Shown here: positions 28,198 to 38,030 of the stretch, in pieces
Layout of the letters: each line of letters opens with the position of its first letter
Numbering within the stretch: position 1 is the stretch's first letter
Source of the DNA: Peptostreptococcus russellii
Lineage (GTDB): Bacteria > Bacillota > Clostridia > Peptostreptococcales > Peptostreptococcaceae
Length of the DNA stretch: 64,000 nt
Assembly (NCBI RefSeq): GCF_003012055.1
Contig: NZ_JYGE01000007.1
Coordinates: forward strand, 214,265 to 278,264
Direction: 5' to 3'
Program-made: the position numbers and the translations under genes
The notes under the pieces: generated by a model
The model's input: only the letters and a program-made list of their open reading frames with translations
Database searches by the model: none
Told to the model about the DNA's origin: nothing

Positions 28198-28452
28198 ATG
28201 GAAAACAGAATAGAAGTAAATGAATTTAACTTAAGTGGATACCAAATAGGTTCATTTATGTTTGTTTACAGACTGATTGAAGAAACAGAAGAAAAAGAAA
28301 TAGAATTGGATGTTTATAAGGTAAGTGGTCCTGTGGTTCTTTATATTAAGACTTACAAGGCACCTTTTATACCAGAGGCAACTCCAGTAGATATGTGTGA
28401 AGCATTATATGAAGAGTTCTTTGCTAAGGAAGAAGATTCTTCAGAAGAATAG
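28198..28452 (+). CDS. hypothetical protein, 84 aa, downstream of the YebC gene
   Basis: I do not recognise this family. It is a small acidic soluble protein, predicted beta-rich at the start (FNLSGYQIGSFMFVYRLIEETEEKEIELDVYKVSGPVVLYIKTYK) with an acidic helical tail (EALYEEFFAKEEDSSEE). It begins 20 bp after the YebC stop, uses AGGTG as ribosome binding site and shares the terminator that follows, so it is cotranscribed. Confidence 0.7.
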   Translation: MENRIEVNEFNLSGYQIGSFMFVYRLIEETEEKEIELDVYKVSGPVVLYIKTYKAPFIPEATPVDMCEALYEEFFAKEEDSSEE

Positions 28453-28474
28453 AAAGTTATATATGGATACTTTG

Positions 28475-28502
28475 AGATAGGCTTTTAAAAGCCTATCTTT
28501 TT
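28475..28502 (+). terminator. terminator of the YebC operon
   Basis: A perfect palindrome, AGATAGGCTTT and AAAGCCTATCT (28475-28498), followed by T-rich sequence. Confidence 0.85.
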
Positions 28503-28727
28503 ATTATGCAATTGTATTGTCAACAAGCGAAATAGTATGTTATATTATATCTGAAATATAATATAGAAGAAATTTTCTAAAAATTATTAAAATAAAATGA
28601 AATTCATAAAACAAATCTATTTTTAATTCTAAATAAATATATGTATTTTCATAATAATATTGAAAATATAGAATTATTTTAATAAATAGGGGTATACAAT
28701 CAATATAATTTATTTTAAAAACAAATA

Positions 28728-28769
28728 AGGAGAGGAGGATGTGGCGCATAGGTGTCACAAAGGTTTATG
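28728..28769 (+). promoter_or_regulatory. mscL ribosome binding site with a hairpin between SD and ATG
   Basis: A strong SD, AGGAGAGGAGG (28728-28738), is 28 nt from the ATG at 28767. The gap holds a 7-bp hairpin, GTGGCGC (28741-28747), loop ATAG, GTGTCAC (28752-28758), with two G-U pairs. Folding it out leaves 10 nt. The in-frame GTG at 28752 is an alternative start 13 nt from the SD. Confidence 0.5.
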
Positions 28770-29171
28770 AAAAAATTTATTGAGGAATTTAAAGCATTTG
28801 CTATGCAGGGAAATGTTCTTGACTTGGCAGTCGGTGTTGTTATAGGTGGTGCTTTTTCAAAGATTGTAACATCTTTGGTTGAAAACATAATAACACCATT
28901 TATAGGAATTATTACAGGTGGTACAGACATATCAGGTTTGATGATCGAGTTTGGGAATGCTCAGTTCAAATACGGAGCTTTCTTACAGTCTATTATAGAT
29001 TTTTTAATTATAGCACTGTCTATATTTGCATTTATTAAGCTTATAAATGGAATAAAGGGCAATATAGTAACAGAAGAAGAAGTAGTTGAGGAAGCTCCAG
29101 CACTTACTACATCTGAAGAACTTCTAGTTGAAATAAGAGATTTATTATCTAAAGAAAAAAAGGAATCATAA
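28767..29171 (+). CDS. mscL: large-conductance mechanosensitive channel
   Basis: Homopentameric membrane channel that opens under high membrane tension to release solutes in osmotic downshock (134 aa from this start). The N-terminal amphipathic region and TM1 read FIEEFKAFAMQGNVLDLAVGVVIGGAFSKIVTSLVENIITPFIG. TM2 is FLQSIIDFLIIALSIFAFIKLING (~70-95), followed by an acidic tail and a last helix, LLVEIRDLL. ATG 28767 reproduces the family N-terminus in length; an upstream in-frame GTG (28752) would add five residues. A possible mRNA hairpin separates SD and start. Confidence 0.93.
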   Translation: MKKFIEEFKAFAMQGNVLDLAVGVVIGGAFSKIVTSLVENIITPFIGIITGGTDISGLMIEFGNAQFKYGAFLQSIIDFLIIALSIFAFIKLINGIKGNIVTEEEVVEEAPALTTSEELLVEIRDLLSKEKKES

Positions 29172-29245
29172 AATCAACTTTAAAATTTTAAATTACTTAT
29201 ATCTGGGTATAAAGATAACATAGAGAAATTTAAGGGAGGTAATTT

Positions 29246-29710
29246 ATGAATATAGGAGATAAGGCACCAGATTTTACTCTTCAAGATAAAGATGGCAAGA
29301 GTGTCAGCTTATCAGATTACAAGGGTAAGAAGGTCATATTATACTTTTATCCAAAAGATAATACCCCAGGCTGCACTAAGCAGGCTTGTAACTTTAGGGA
29401 CAATTACCCTCAGATAATTGAAAAGGGTGCAGAGGTCATTGGAATTAGTAAGGATGGAATAAAATCTCATACTAATTTTGCAAATAAGCATGAGTTACCA
29501 TTTGTATTACTCTCTGATCCAGAGACTGAAGTAATCCAAAAGTATGGTATATGGAAAGAAAAAAAGATGTTTGGAAAGACTTATATGGGCGTAGTTAGAA
29601 CAACTTTTTTAATTGATGAAGAGGGTAACATAGTCGATATAATGGACGGAAAGAAAATGAAAGCAACTACAAATGCAGATGATGTAATAAAATCTGGATT
29701 TTTAGAATAG
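29246..29710 (+). CDS. bcp: thiol peroxidase, BCP-type peroxiredoxin
   Basis: Reduces H2O2 and organic hydroperoxides using thioredoxin (154 aa). The peroxidatic site is YPKDNTPGCTKQACNFRD, with the active Cys in PGCT (~45) and a second Cys five residues on, the BCP arrangement for an intramolecular disulfide. The family Arg is in VVRTTFLID. SD GGGAGG precedes the ATG. It lies between mscL and its own terminator. It is useful to a strict anaerobe exposed to oxygen. Confidence 0.95.
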   Translation: MNIGDKAPDFTLQDKDGKSVSLSDYKGKKVILYFYPKDNTPGCTKQACNFRDNYPQIIEKGAEVIGISKDGIKSHTNFANKHELPFVLLSDPETEVIQKYGIWKEKKMFGKTYMGVVRTTFLIDEEGNIVDIMDGKKMKATTNADDVIKSGFLE

Positions 29711-29739
29711 ACTATTCAAAACTAATATTTACTCAATAG

Positions 29740-29768
29740 AAATGCTGTTACTCTGTAACAGCATTTTT
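29740..29768 (+). terminator. bcp terminator
   Basis: AAATGCTGTTAC (29740-29751) pairs with GTAACAGCATTT (29755-29766) across a 3-nt loop, with a T tail. Confidence 0.9.
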
Positions 29769-29842
29769 CGTTGCCTATAATGTAATAACTATGGAAAGGC
29801 AATGCTAAATTGTGATAAAATGAAATGTAAGACTATTTTTAG

Positions 29843-31924
<2,082 letters not shown>

Positions 31925-31950
31925 TTGAAAATGGGGTGTAGTATATAATA

Positions 31951-33333
31951 ATGGGAAATAATAATTCAGTAAATAGTGTAAGACCTGATGGAAGAGAACT
32001 TGACGAAATTAGAGATGTAAAAATAACTAGAAACTTTACAAAATACTCTCAAGGGTCTGTGCTTATAGAAGTAGGAGAAACAAAAGTAATATGTACTGCT
32101 AGTGTAGAAGATGGAGTACCACCTTTTCTAAAGGGTACAGGAAGTGGTTGGATAAGTGCGGAATACTCAATGCTTCCAAGTGCAACTCAAAAGAGAAAAA
32201 GAAGAGATTCTAACAAGGGAAAAGTAGACGGTAGAAGCCAAGAAATCCAGCGTTTAATAGGACGTGCAATAAGATCGGTAGTAGACTTGAATTCTTTAGG
32301 TGAAAGAACTATTTGGATAGATTGTGATGTAATACAGGCTGATGGTGGAACTAGAACAGCATCTATCACTGGAGCTTACGTGGCACTTGCGGATGCTTTA
32401 TACACTCTATACAAAAATAATGAAATTAAAAAAATGCCAATTCATTCAATGATGGCAGCTATCAGTGTTGGAGTTGTAGATGGTGATGTCAGACTAGATA
32501 TTTGCTATGAAGAAGACTCAAACGCAGAGGTTGACACAAATGTAGTAATGAATAATAGAGGCGAATTTATTGAAATACAGGGAACTGGAGAAGAAAGACC
32601 CTTTACAAAAGATGAGCTAACTAAGATTTTAGAATACGCTGAAAAGGGTAATAAAGAGTTAATGAGAAAACAAAGAGAAATTCTAGCAGAAGTAGCAGAT
32701 TCTATCATAGGGCGTGAATATGAAAGAGAAGCTGTAATAGCAACTGGAAATGCACATAAGCTTGAAGAAATCAAAAAACTTTTGTCTGACATTGATTTTG
32801 AAATCAAGTCTTTAAAAGATCTTGGTCTTGAAAATATAGAAATAATTGAAAATGGAAAGACTTTTGAGCACAATGCTCTTATAAAGGCTAGAAGAATAGC
32901 AAAAGAAACTGGAAAAATATCTATAGCAGACGATTCAGGTATAGAAGTTGATGCATTAGGCAAAAGACCTGGAGTGCACTCAGCTAGATACTCTGGAGAA
33001 AATGCAAGTGATGAAGAAAATAGAATTAAGATGTTTAAAGAATTAGAAGGTGTATCTATGGACAAGAGAACTGCTAGATTTGTATGTGTCATAGCAGTAG
33101 TATTTCCAGATGGTAAAGAAATCCTATCTCGTGGTGTAGTAGATGGTAGAATAGCTAAGGAAGAAAGAGGAAGCCATGGCTTTGGATATGACTGTATGTT
33201 TATTCCAGATGGATATGATAAAACATTTGGAGAGCTTCCTAGTGAGCTAAAAAATAGCTTTAGCCATAGATCTAGAGCCCTTGAAAAGATGAAGATACAG
33301 CTAGAAAACATAATAGATTCAAGAACTATATAG
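31951..33333 (+). CDS. bifunctional RNase PH / XTP-dITP diphosphatase (fusion)
   Basis: Two enzymes in one 460-aa chain. Residues ~8-250 are RNase PH, the phosphorolytic tRNA 3'-end trimming exonuclease: [26 protein letters not shown] and [18 protein letters not shown]. Residues ~258-455 are RdgB/HAM1, which hydrolyses deaminated purine NTPs: [40 protein letters not shown] and [10 protein letters not shown]...SHRSRALEK. The linker is under ~10 residues and the frame is continuous. In many bacteria rph and rdgB are adjacent separate genes, so this is an established-style fusion, not a sequencing error. The RBS is weak (GGGGTG, 13 nt from ATG), compatible with coupling to ligA. Confidence 0.95.
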   Translation: MGNNNSVNSVRPDGRELDEIRDVKITRNFTKYSQGSVLIEVGETKVICTASVEDGVPPFLKGTGSGWISAEYSMLPSATQKRKRRDSNKGKVDGRSQEIQRLIGRAIRSVVDLNSLGERTIWIDCDVIQADGGTRTASITGAYVALADALYTLYKNNEIKKMPIHSMMAAISVGVVDGDVRLDICYEEDSNAEVDTNVVMNNRGEFIEIQGTGEERPFTKDELTKILEYAEKGNKELMRKQREILAEVADSIIGREYEREAVIATGNAHKLEEIKKLLSDIDFEIKSLKDLGLENIEIIENGKTFEHNALIKARRIAKETGKISIADDSGIEVDALGKRPGVHSARYSGENASDEENRIKMFKELEGVSMDKRTARFVCVIAVVFPDGKEILSRGVVDGRIAKEERGSHGFGYDCMFIPDGYDKTFGELPSELKNSFSHRSRALEKMKIQLENIIDSRTI

Positions 33334-33405
33334 TATCAATAATTGGCTACTTTATAGTTAAAATCTAGAAATTGAGCAATAGTTAATTATGAAAGTAGGC
33401 AAAAT

Positions 33406-33879
33406 ATGAAAATATTAATATTATCAGATTCCCACGGTGTAAAAAAATATATGGATAAAATAGTTCCAATAATAGAAAAAGACATAGATTTGATAATTCA
33501 CGCGGGGGATAACTTTAGAGATTCAATATATCTAAAGGAAAGAACAGAAAAACCTGTAATAGCAGTAGCTGGAAACTGTGACTTTGAAAATGTAGAAAGA
33601 GATATAGATTTTGAAGTTGAAGGAGTTAAAATATTTTTAACTCATGGTCATAAGTACGGCGTCAAGTATGGACTTGGAAATCTTGCGGATATAGCACATG
33701 AGAAATCTGCAAAAATAGCAATATTTGGTCATACTCATGTAAAAGAAGATAGAATGCTTATGGGAGTCCAAATGATTAATCCAGGAAGTCTGTCTCTTCC
33801 ACGTGACGGAATAGATAAAAGCTATGTAATTATGGATATAGAAAATGGAAGTTTCACATATGAGTACAGGTTTTTGTAA
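33406..33879 (+). CDS. YfcE-family metallophosphoesterase
   Basis: A 157-aa dimetal phosphodiesterase of the YfcE/MJ0936 family. Metal ligands are visible as ILSDSHG (~6-11), HAGDN (~35), AGNCD (~58), THGHK (~79) and FGHTH (~107). The final NPGS motif precedes a C-terminal strand. The natural substrate is unknown; family members cleave cyclic or nitrophenyl phosphodiesters in vitro. In several Firmicutes this gene follows rdgB, as here, so it likely belongs to the ligA-rph/rdgB transcript. Confidence 0.93.
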   Translation: MKILILSDSHGVKKYMDKIVPIIEKDIDLIIHAGDNFRDSIYLKERTEKPVIAVAGNCDFENVERDIDFEVEGVKIFLTHGHKYGVKYGLGNLADIAHEKSAKIAIFGHTHVKEDRMLMGVQMINPGSLSLPRDGIDKSYVIMDIENGSFTYEYRFL

Positions 33880-33960
33880 AAAAGAGCTAAGACTTTTTAA
33901 ATAACTTTTAAAAAAGCTTTGAAAGTGCTCAAAAAGTCAAACTTTATGGTAAGATAGAGT

Positions 33961-33994
33961 TACTAGTTAAAATTGTTATAAAATCTAACTAGTA
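33961..33994. repeat. 9-bp inverted repeat in the yfcE-tig gap
   Basis: TACTAGTTA (33961-33969) and TAACTAGTA (33986-33994) are perfect complements 16 nt apart, with no T-run after them. The gap 33880-34220 otherwise holds a TATAAT at 34140-34145, a possible tig promoter without a good -35. Confidence 0.4.
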
Positions 33995-34220
33995 TTTATA
34001 AAAATTTATTTAAAAGCACAATATAAATGAAATATCATTATTGCGGAAGTTTATATGATTTAATATAGTATTTTGTAAAAAACAATTAATCAATGTGGAC
34101 AAATTTGTAAAAGTGGGTGCAATTTCAAGTATTTTATAGTATAATTAAATGGTTGAATTGTGTTTTTATATAATGACAATCGAAGAATATTATAGAGATT
34201 AAACTTAGGAGGAAAATTTA

Positions 34221-35504
34221 ATGAAATCTGAATTAATAAACAAAGAAGGTAATTCTGTAAAATTTGAAATATTTGTTGATGGTGCAGAATTTGAAAAGGC
34301 TATAGATAAGGCTTATAATAAGACTAAGTCTAGATACAATATACCAGGATTTAGAAAGGGTAAGGCTCCAAAGAAGATAATTGAAATGAACTACGGTAAG
34401 GGAGTATTTTTCAATGACGCTTTAGATATAATTTTACCAGAAGTATATCCTTCAGCAGTTGAAGAACTAGAACTAGACGTAGTAAGTCAGCCAAGCCTAG
34501 ATATAAAGGAAATCAATGACGACGGATCATTAACTTTAATAGCTATAGTTGATACTAAGCCAGAAGTAACAGTTGAAAACTACAAGGGAATTGAAGTTGA
34601 AAATATAGAAAAAGAAGTAACAGAAGAAGAAATAACTAATGAATTAAACGCTCTTCTTGAAAAGAATTCAAGAATGGTAGACGTTGAAGGTCCAGTAGAA
34701 AATGGACTAATTGCAAACATAGATTTTGCAGGAACTTTAGACGGTGAAGCATTTGAAGGCGGAACTGCTGAAGGATACTCACTAGAAGTAGGTTCTGGAT
34801 CATTTATACCAGGATTTGAAGATGAAATGATAGGAAAGCCAGTTGGAGAAGAATTTGACGTAAACGTTACTTTCCCAGAAGACTACCCAGCAGAAGAACT
34901 TGCAGGAAAGCCAGTAGTATTTAAGGTAGTTGTAAATGACCTTAAGAAAAAGGAACTTCCAGAATTAGATGATGCTTTTGCACAGGATACAACTGAATTT
35001 GAATCATTAGAAGAATTAAAGAATGATATCAAGGCTAAGCTTCAGGAAAAGGCTGATAAGGATGCTAAGGACGAATTAAAGAATGCAGTAGTAAACGCTG
35101 TTGCTGATGGTGTTGAAATAGACATACCAGCTTCAATGATTGAAACTCAGCTAGACAGACAGTTAGAAGAAATAAATATGCAGTTAAGCTATCAGGGATG
35201 GTCTCTTGAAAAGTTCGCTGAACTTTCAGGACAGACTATAGAAGATATAAGAGAAGCTAGAAGAGAAGAAGCTGAAAACATGGTTAAGAATACTCTAGTA
35301 ATCGAAAAGATAGCTGAAATGGAAAACGTAGAAGTAACTGCAGAAGATCTTGAAAAGGATATGCAAAACTTTGCTACTATGTACAATATGGAAATAGAAA
35401 AGATCAAAGAAGCTATCGGTGATACTGAAATAGAAGGAATGAAAAATAGAATTAAAAATGATAAGACTGTAGAACTTTTATTAGACGCTGCAAAGATTAA
35501 GTAG
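34221..35504 (+). CDS. tig: trigger factor (ribosome-associated peptidyl-prolyl isomerase)
   Basis: Chaperone docked at the ribosome exit tunnel (427 aa). The ribosome-binding signature is GFRKGKAPKKIIEMNYG (~44-60). The FKBP-type PPIase domain spans ~150-245 (NGLIANIDFAGTLDGEAFEGGTAEGYSLEVGSGSFIPGFEDEMIG). The helical arms follow to the end. SD AGGAGG precedes the ATG. It heads the tig-clpP-clpX-lon-engB block, an order closely matching the B. subtilis tig-clpX-lon-ysxC locus with clpP added. Highly biased codons suggest strong expression. Confidence 0.97.
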   Translation: MKSELINKEGNSVKFEIFVDGAEFEKAIDKAYNKTKSRYNIPGFRKGKAPKKIIEMNYGKGVFFNDALDIILPEVYPSAVEELELDVVSQPSLDIKEINDDGSLTLIAIVDTKPEVTVENYKGIEVENIEKEVTEEEITNELNALLEKNSRMVDVEGPVENGLIANIDFAGTLDGEAFEGGTAEGYSLEVGSGSFIPGFEDEMIGKPVGEEFDVNVTFPEDYPAEELAGKPVVFKVVVNDLKKKELPELDDAFAQDTTEFESLEELKNDIKAKLQEKADKDAKDELKNAVVNAVADGVEIDIPASMIETQLDRQLEEINMQLSYQGWSLEKFAELSGQTIEDIREARREEAENMVKNTLVIEKIAEMENVEVTAEDLEKDMQNFATMYNMEIEKIKEAIGDTEIEGMKNRIKNDKTVELLLDAAKIK

Positions 35505-35590
35505 TTAGTGATAAAATAAAATTACCGAGTTTATATAATAGCATAATCTAGCTAAAATGTTTTGGAATTTAAGTGTATTTTTAGCTGGTA

Positions 35591-35620
35591 TTGATATAGT
35601 TTATTATAAAAAAATTATAC
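35591..35620 (+). promoter_or_regulatory. putative clpP promoter
   Basis: TTGATA (35591-35596), 18-bp spacer, TTATAC (35615-35620). A transcript from here would include the hairpin at 35684. No CtsR-type heptad repeat was seen. Confidence 0.45.
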
Positions 35621-35683
35621 ATATAGCCAAAGAACGTTTAGTATAGGTTATATTTAGGTATAAAGAGTAATATATATAATGAT

Positions 35684-35712
35684 AAAGACCACAAAGTTTT
35701 GTGGTCTTTATC
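35684..35712 (+). terminator. hairpin between tig and clpP (terminator or attenuator)
   Basis: AAAGACCACAA (from 35684) pairs with TTGTGGTCTTT (to 35709). It is followed by ATCT, not a long T-run, and lies 15 nt before the clpP SD. It may end tig transcripts incompletely or modulate clpP. Confidence 0.55.
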
Positions 35713-35738
35713 TAAAATTGAGAAGTGGAGGTGCAGAT

Positions 35739-36323
35739 ATGGCATTAGTACCATATGTAGTAGAACAAGATGGTAGAGGAGAAAGATCATATGACATATA
35801 TTCTAGACTTCTAAAAGATAGAATTATCTTCTTAGGAGATGAAGTTAATGATACAACTGCAAGCTTAATAGTAGCTCAGTTATTATTTCTAGAAGCAGAT
35901 GATCCAGACAAAGATATACATCTATATATAAATTCTCCAGGAGGTAGTGTAACGGCTGGAATGGCAATTTATGACACTATGCAGTATATAAAGCCAGATG
36001 TAAGCACTATATGTGTTGGTATGGCTGCATCAATGGGTGCATTTTTACTAGCAGCGGGTGCTAAGGGCAAGAGATATGCTCTACCAAATAGTACAATTAT
36101 GATTCACCAGCCACTTGGAGGTTCAAAGGGGCAGGCAACTGATGTAGAAATACATACAAAGTTCTTGTTGAATACCAAGAAGAAGTTAAATGATATTTTA
36201 TCTGAGAGAACAGGACAGCCATTAGATATTGTAAAGCAAAACACTGAACGTGATAACTTTATGACATCAGAAGAAGCTAAGGACTTTGGTCTAATAGACG
36301 AAGTAATTTCTAGTGGTGTATAA
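35739..36323 (+). CDS. clpP: ATP-dependent Clp protease proteolytic subunit
   Basis: Serine peptidase chamber of the Clp protease (194 aa). The catalytic Ser is in [11 protein letters not shown] (~97), His in MIHQPLGG (~122) and Asp in TERDNFM (~171). SD GGAGG sits 7 nt before the ATG. An in-frame upstream extension from 35679 runs through a hairpin and is not coding. It lies 105 bp before its unfoldase partner clpX. Confidence 0.98.
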   Translation: MALVPYVVEQDGRGERSYDIYSRLLKDRIIFLGDEVNDTTASLIVAQLLFLEADDPDKDIHLYINSPGGSVTAGMAIYDTMQYIKPDVSTICVGMAASMGAFLLAAGAKGKRYALPNSTIMIHQPLGGSKGQATDVEIHTKFLLNTKKKLNDILSERTGQPLDIVKQNTERDNFMTSEEAKDFGLIDEVISSGV

Positions 36324-36338
36324 AAATAGCAAGACTAG

Positions 36339-36347
36339 TGTTATAAT
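36339..36347 (+). promoter_or_regulatory. extended -10 promoter upstream of clpX
   Basis: TGTTATAAT at 36339-36347 is a perfect TGnTATAAT. No good -35 is present, as is common with extended -10 promoters. It would allow clpX expression independent of clpP. Confidence 0.5.
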
Positions 36348-36428
36348 GTAGTTATAGCTACAATATTGTAAGCTAGAGTTGAAATCATGAAATAAACAGG
36401 ATTATTCACAGTGAAAGGAAGTGATAGA

Positions 36429-37691
36429 GTGCCTAAGCAAGATAACAACAAACAGTATAGATGTTCGTTTTGTGGTAAAAACCAAGACCAAGTAAAGAGA
36501 ATAATAGCTGGTCCTGGTGTATATATTTGTGATGAATGTGTTGAATTATGCGGTGAGATCATCAAGGAAGAAATGGATGATTCAGAAGAAATCCTAGAAG
36601 GTAATCTTCCAAAGCCAAAAGAAATAATGGATATTTTGGATGATTATGTAATTGGGCAAAAGAGTGCAAAAAAGGCACTTTCAGTTGCAGTATACAATCA
36701 CTACAAGAGAATATATAGTGGAAAAAAATCAGAAGATGTAGAAATTCAAAAGAGTAACATACTTTTACTAGGACCAACAGGTTCAGGTAAGACTTTGTTA
36801 GCACAGACTTTGGCAAAGATACTAAATGTACCATTTGCTATAGCAGATGCAACTTCTCTTACTGAAGCAGGTTATGTAGGTGAAGACGTTGAAAACATAG
36901 TGTTGAAACTAGTTCAAGCTGCTGACTTCGATATAGAAAAAGCACAAAAGGGAATAATCTACATAGATGAAATAGATAAGATATCAAGAAAGTCTGACAA
37001 CCCTTCAATCACAAGAGATGTAAGTGGTGAAGGTGTACAGCAGGCACTTCTAAAGATTCTAGAAGGAACAGTAGCAAATGTTCCTCCAACAGGTGGAAGA
37101 AAACATCCGCACCAAGAATTTTTAAAGGTCGATACAACTGATGTTTTATTTATACTAGGTGGTGCATTTGACGGAATAGAAAAGATTGTCCAAAAGCGTA
37201 GTAATGAAAAAGTACTAGGTTTTGGTGCAAAAATAGAGAGTAAAACTGATATGGATCTTGGAAAGCTATATTCAAAGGTAATTCCAGATGACTTACTAAA
37301 GTTTGGTTTAATACCAGAGTTTGTAGGTAGAATACCAGTAATAGCAACACTAGATCTATTAGATGAAGAATCTTTAGTTAAAATTCTTACTGAACCAAAG
37401 AACTCACTAGTAAATCAGTATACAAAGTTATTTGATTATGATGATGCTGAGTTAGAATTCAATGAAGAAGCTCTTAAATCTATAGCTAAAAAAGCAATAG
37501 AAAGAAATACAGGGGCTAGAGGTCTTAGAAGTATTATAGAACATTCATTGATGGACACAATGTATGAAATACCGTCTATGGAAAATGTTGAAAAGGTAGT
37601 TGTAACAAAAGAGTGTATAGAAGATGGGGCAGATCCTCTTGTAGTTTACAAAGATATACATGATATTGTAAATGATGAACCTATTTCATAG
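36429..37691 (+). CDS. clpX: ATP-dependent Clp protease ATP-binding subunit ClpX
   Basis: AAA+ unfoldase that feeds ClpP (420 aa). The N-terminal zinc domain is [11 protein letters not shown]...[11 protein letters not shown]. Walker A is [17 protein letters not shown] (~116) and Walker [11 protein letters not shown]. The pore loop is in GYVGEDVEN, and the ClpP-docking region GFGAKI is IGF-like. Sensor and [19 protein letters not shown] regions are intact. The GTG at 36429 is 8 nt after AAGGA; an in-frame GTG at 36411 lies before that SD and was rejected. Confidence 0.97.
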   Translation: MPKQDNNKQYRCSFCGKNQDQVKRIIAGPGVYICDECVELCGEIIKEEMDDSEEILEGNLPKPKEIMDILDDYVIGQKSAKKALSVAVYNHYKRIYSGKKSEDVEIQKSNILLLGPTGSGKTLLAQTLAKILNVPFAIADATSLTEAGYVGEDVENIVLKLVQAADFDIEKAQKGIIYIDEIDKISRKSDNPSITRDVSGEGVQQALLKILEGTVANVPPTGGRKHPHQEFLKVDTTDVLFILGGAFDGIEKIVQKRSNEKVLGFGAKIESKTDMDLGKLYSKVIPDDLLKFGLIPEFVGRIPVIATLDLLDEESLVKILTEPKNSLVNQYTKLFDYDDAELEFNEEALKSIAKKAIERNTGARGLRSIIEHSLMDTMYEIPSMENVEKVVVTKECIEDGADPLVVYKDIHDIVNDEPIS

Positions 37692-37713
37692 GATAATAAT
37701 TATTTGAATTTAG

Positions 37714-37745
37714 GAAGTGACTCTTTTGAGCCACTTCTTTATTTT
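37714..37745 (+). terminator. clpX terminator
   Basis: GAAGTGACTC (37714-37723), loop TTTT, GAGCCACTTC (37728-37737), with one mismatch, then a T-rich tail. Confidence 0.82.
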
Positions 37746-37893
37746 TAAAAAAAAAGAAAATAAAGCATAATTTTAAAAGAGAATTTTATTAGTAAAACAT
37801 ATTATAATAGTCTATTTTTTGCAGGTAAATCTATATAAGAAGCATATTTTTACAAAAAAATACAATAATTTGCAAATTTTTGGTAGAAAGATG

Positions 37894-37922
37894 TTGAATT
37901 TAGGTATACACATATATATAAT
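37894..37922 (+). promoter_or_regulatory. lon promoter
   Basis: TTGAAT (37894-37899), 17 bp, consensus TATAAT (37917-37922), giving a ~100-nt leader before lon. The rest of 37746-38030 is AT-rich without other signals. Confidence 0.7.
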
Positions 37923-38030
37923 AGTTAATACACCTACTTGCTTATGTAAGTAAAAGGATTACATTTAAGAAATATTTAGACTGCTAATAATATACGACTT
38001 GCATATAGGATGCAACGGGAAGGAGAAATT

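Noticed and set aside
32505..33311. 268-codon reverse ORF
   Set aside because: Exactly opposite the RNase PH-RdgB fusion; low-stop antisense frames are a side effect of its codon bias. No SD and Ser/Leu-rich nonsense.
36339..37691. CtsR or HrcA (CIRCE) heat-shock operators in the clp/lon block
   Set aside because: No tandem GGTCAAA heptads and no 9-9-9 CIRCE inverted repeat were seen upstream of clpP, clpX or lon.
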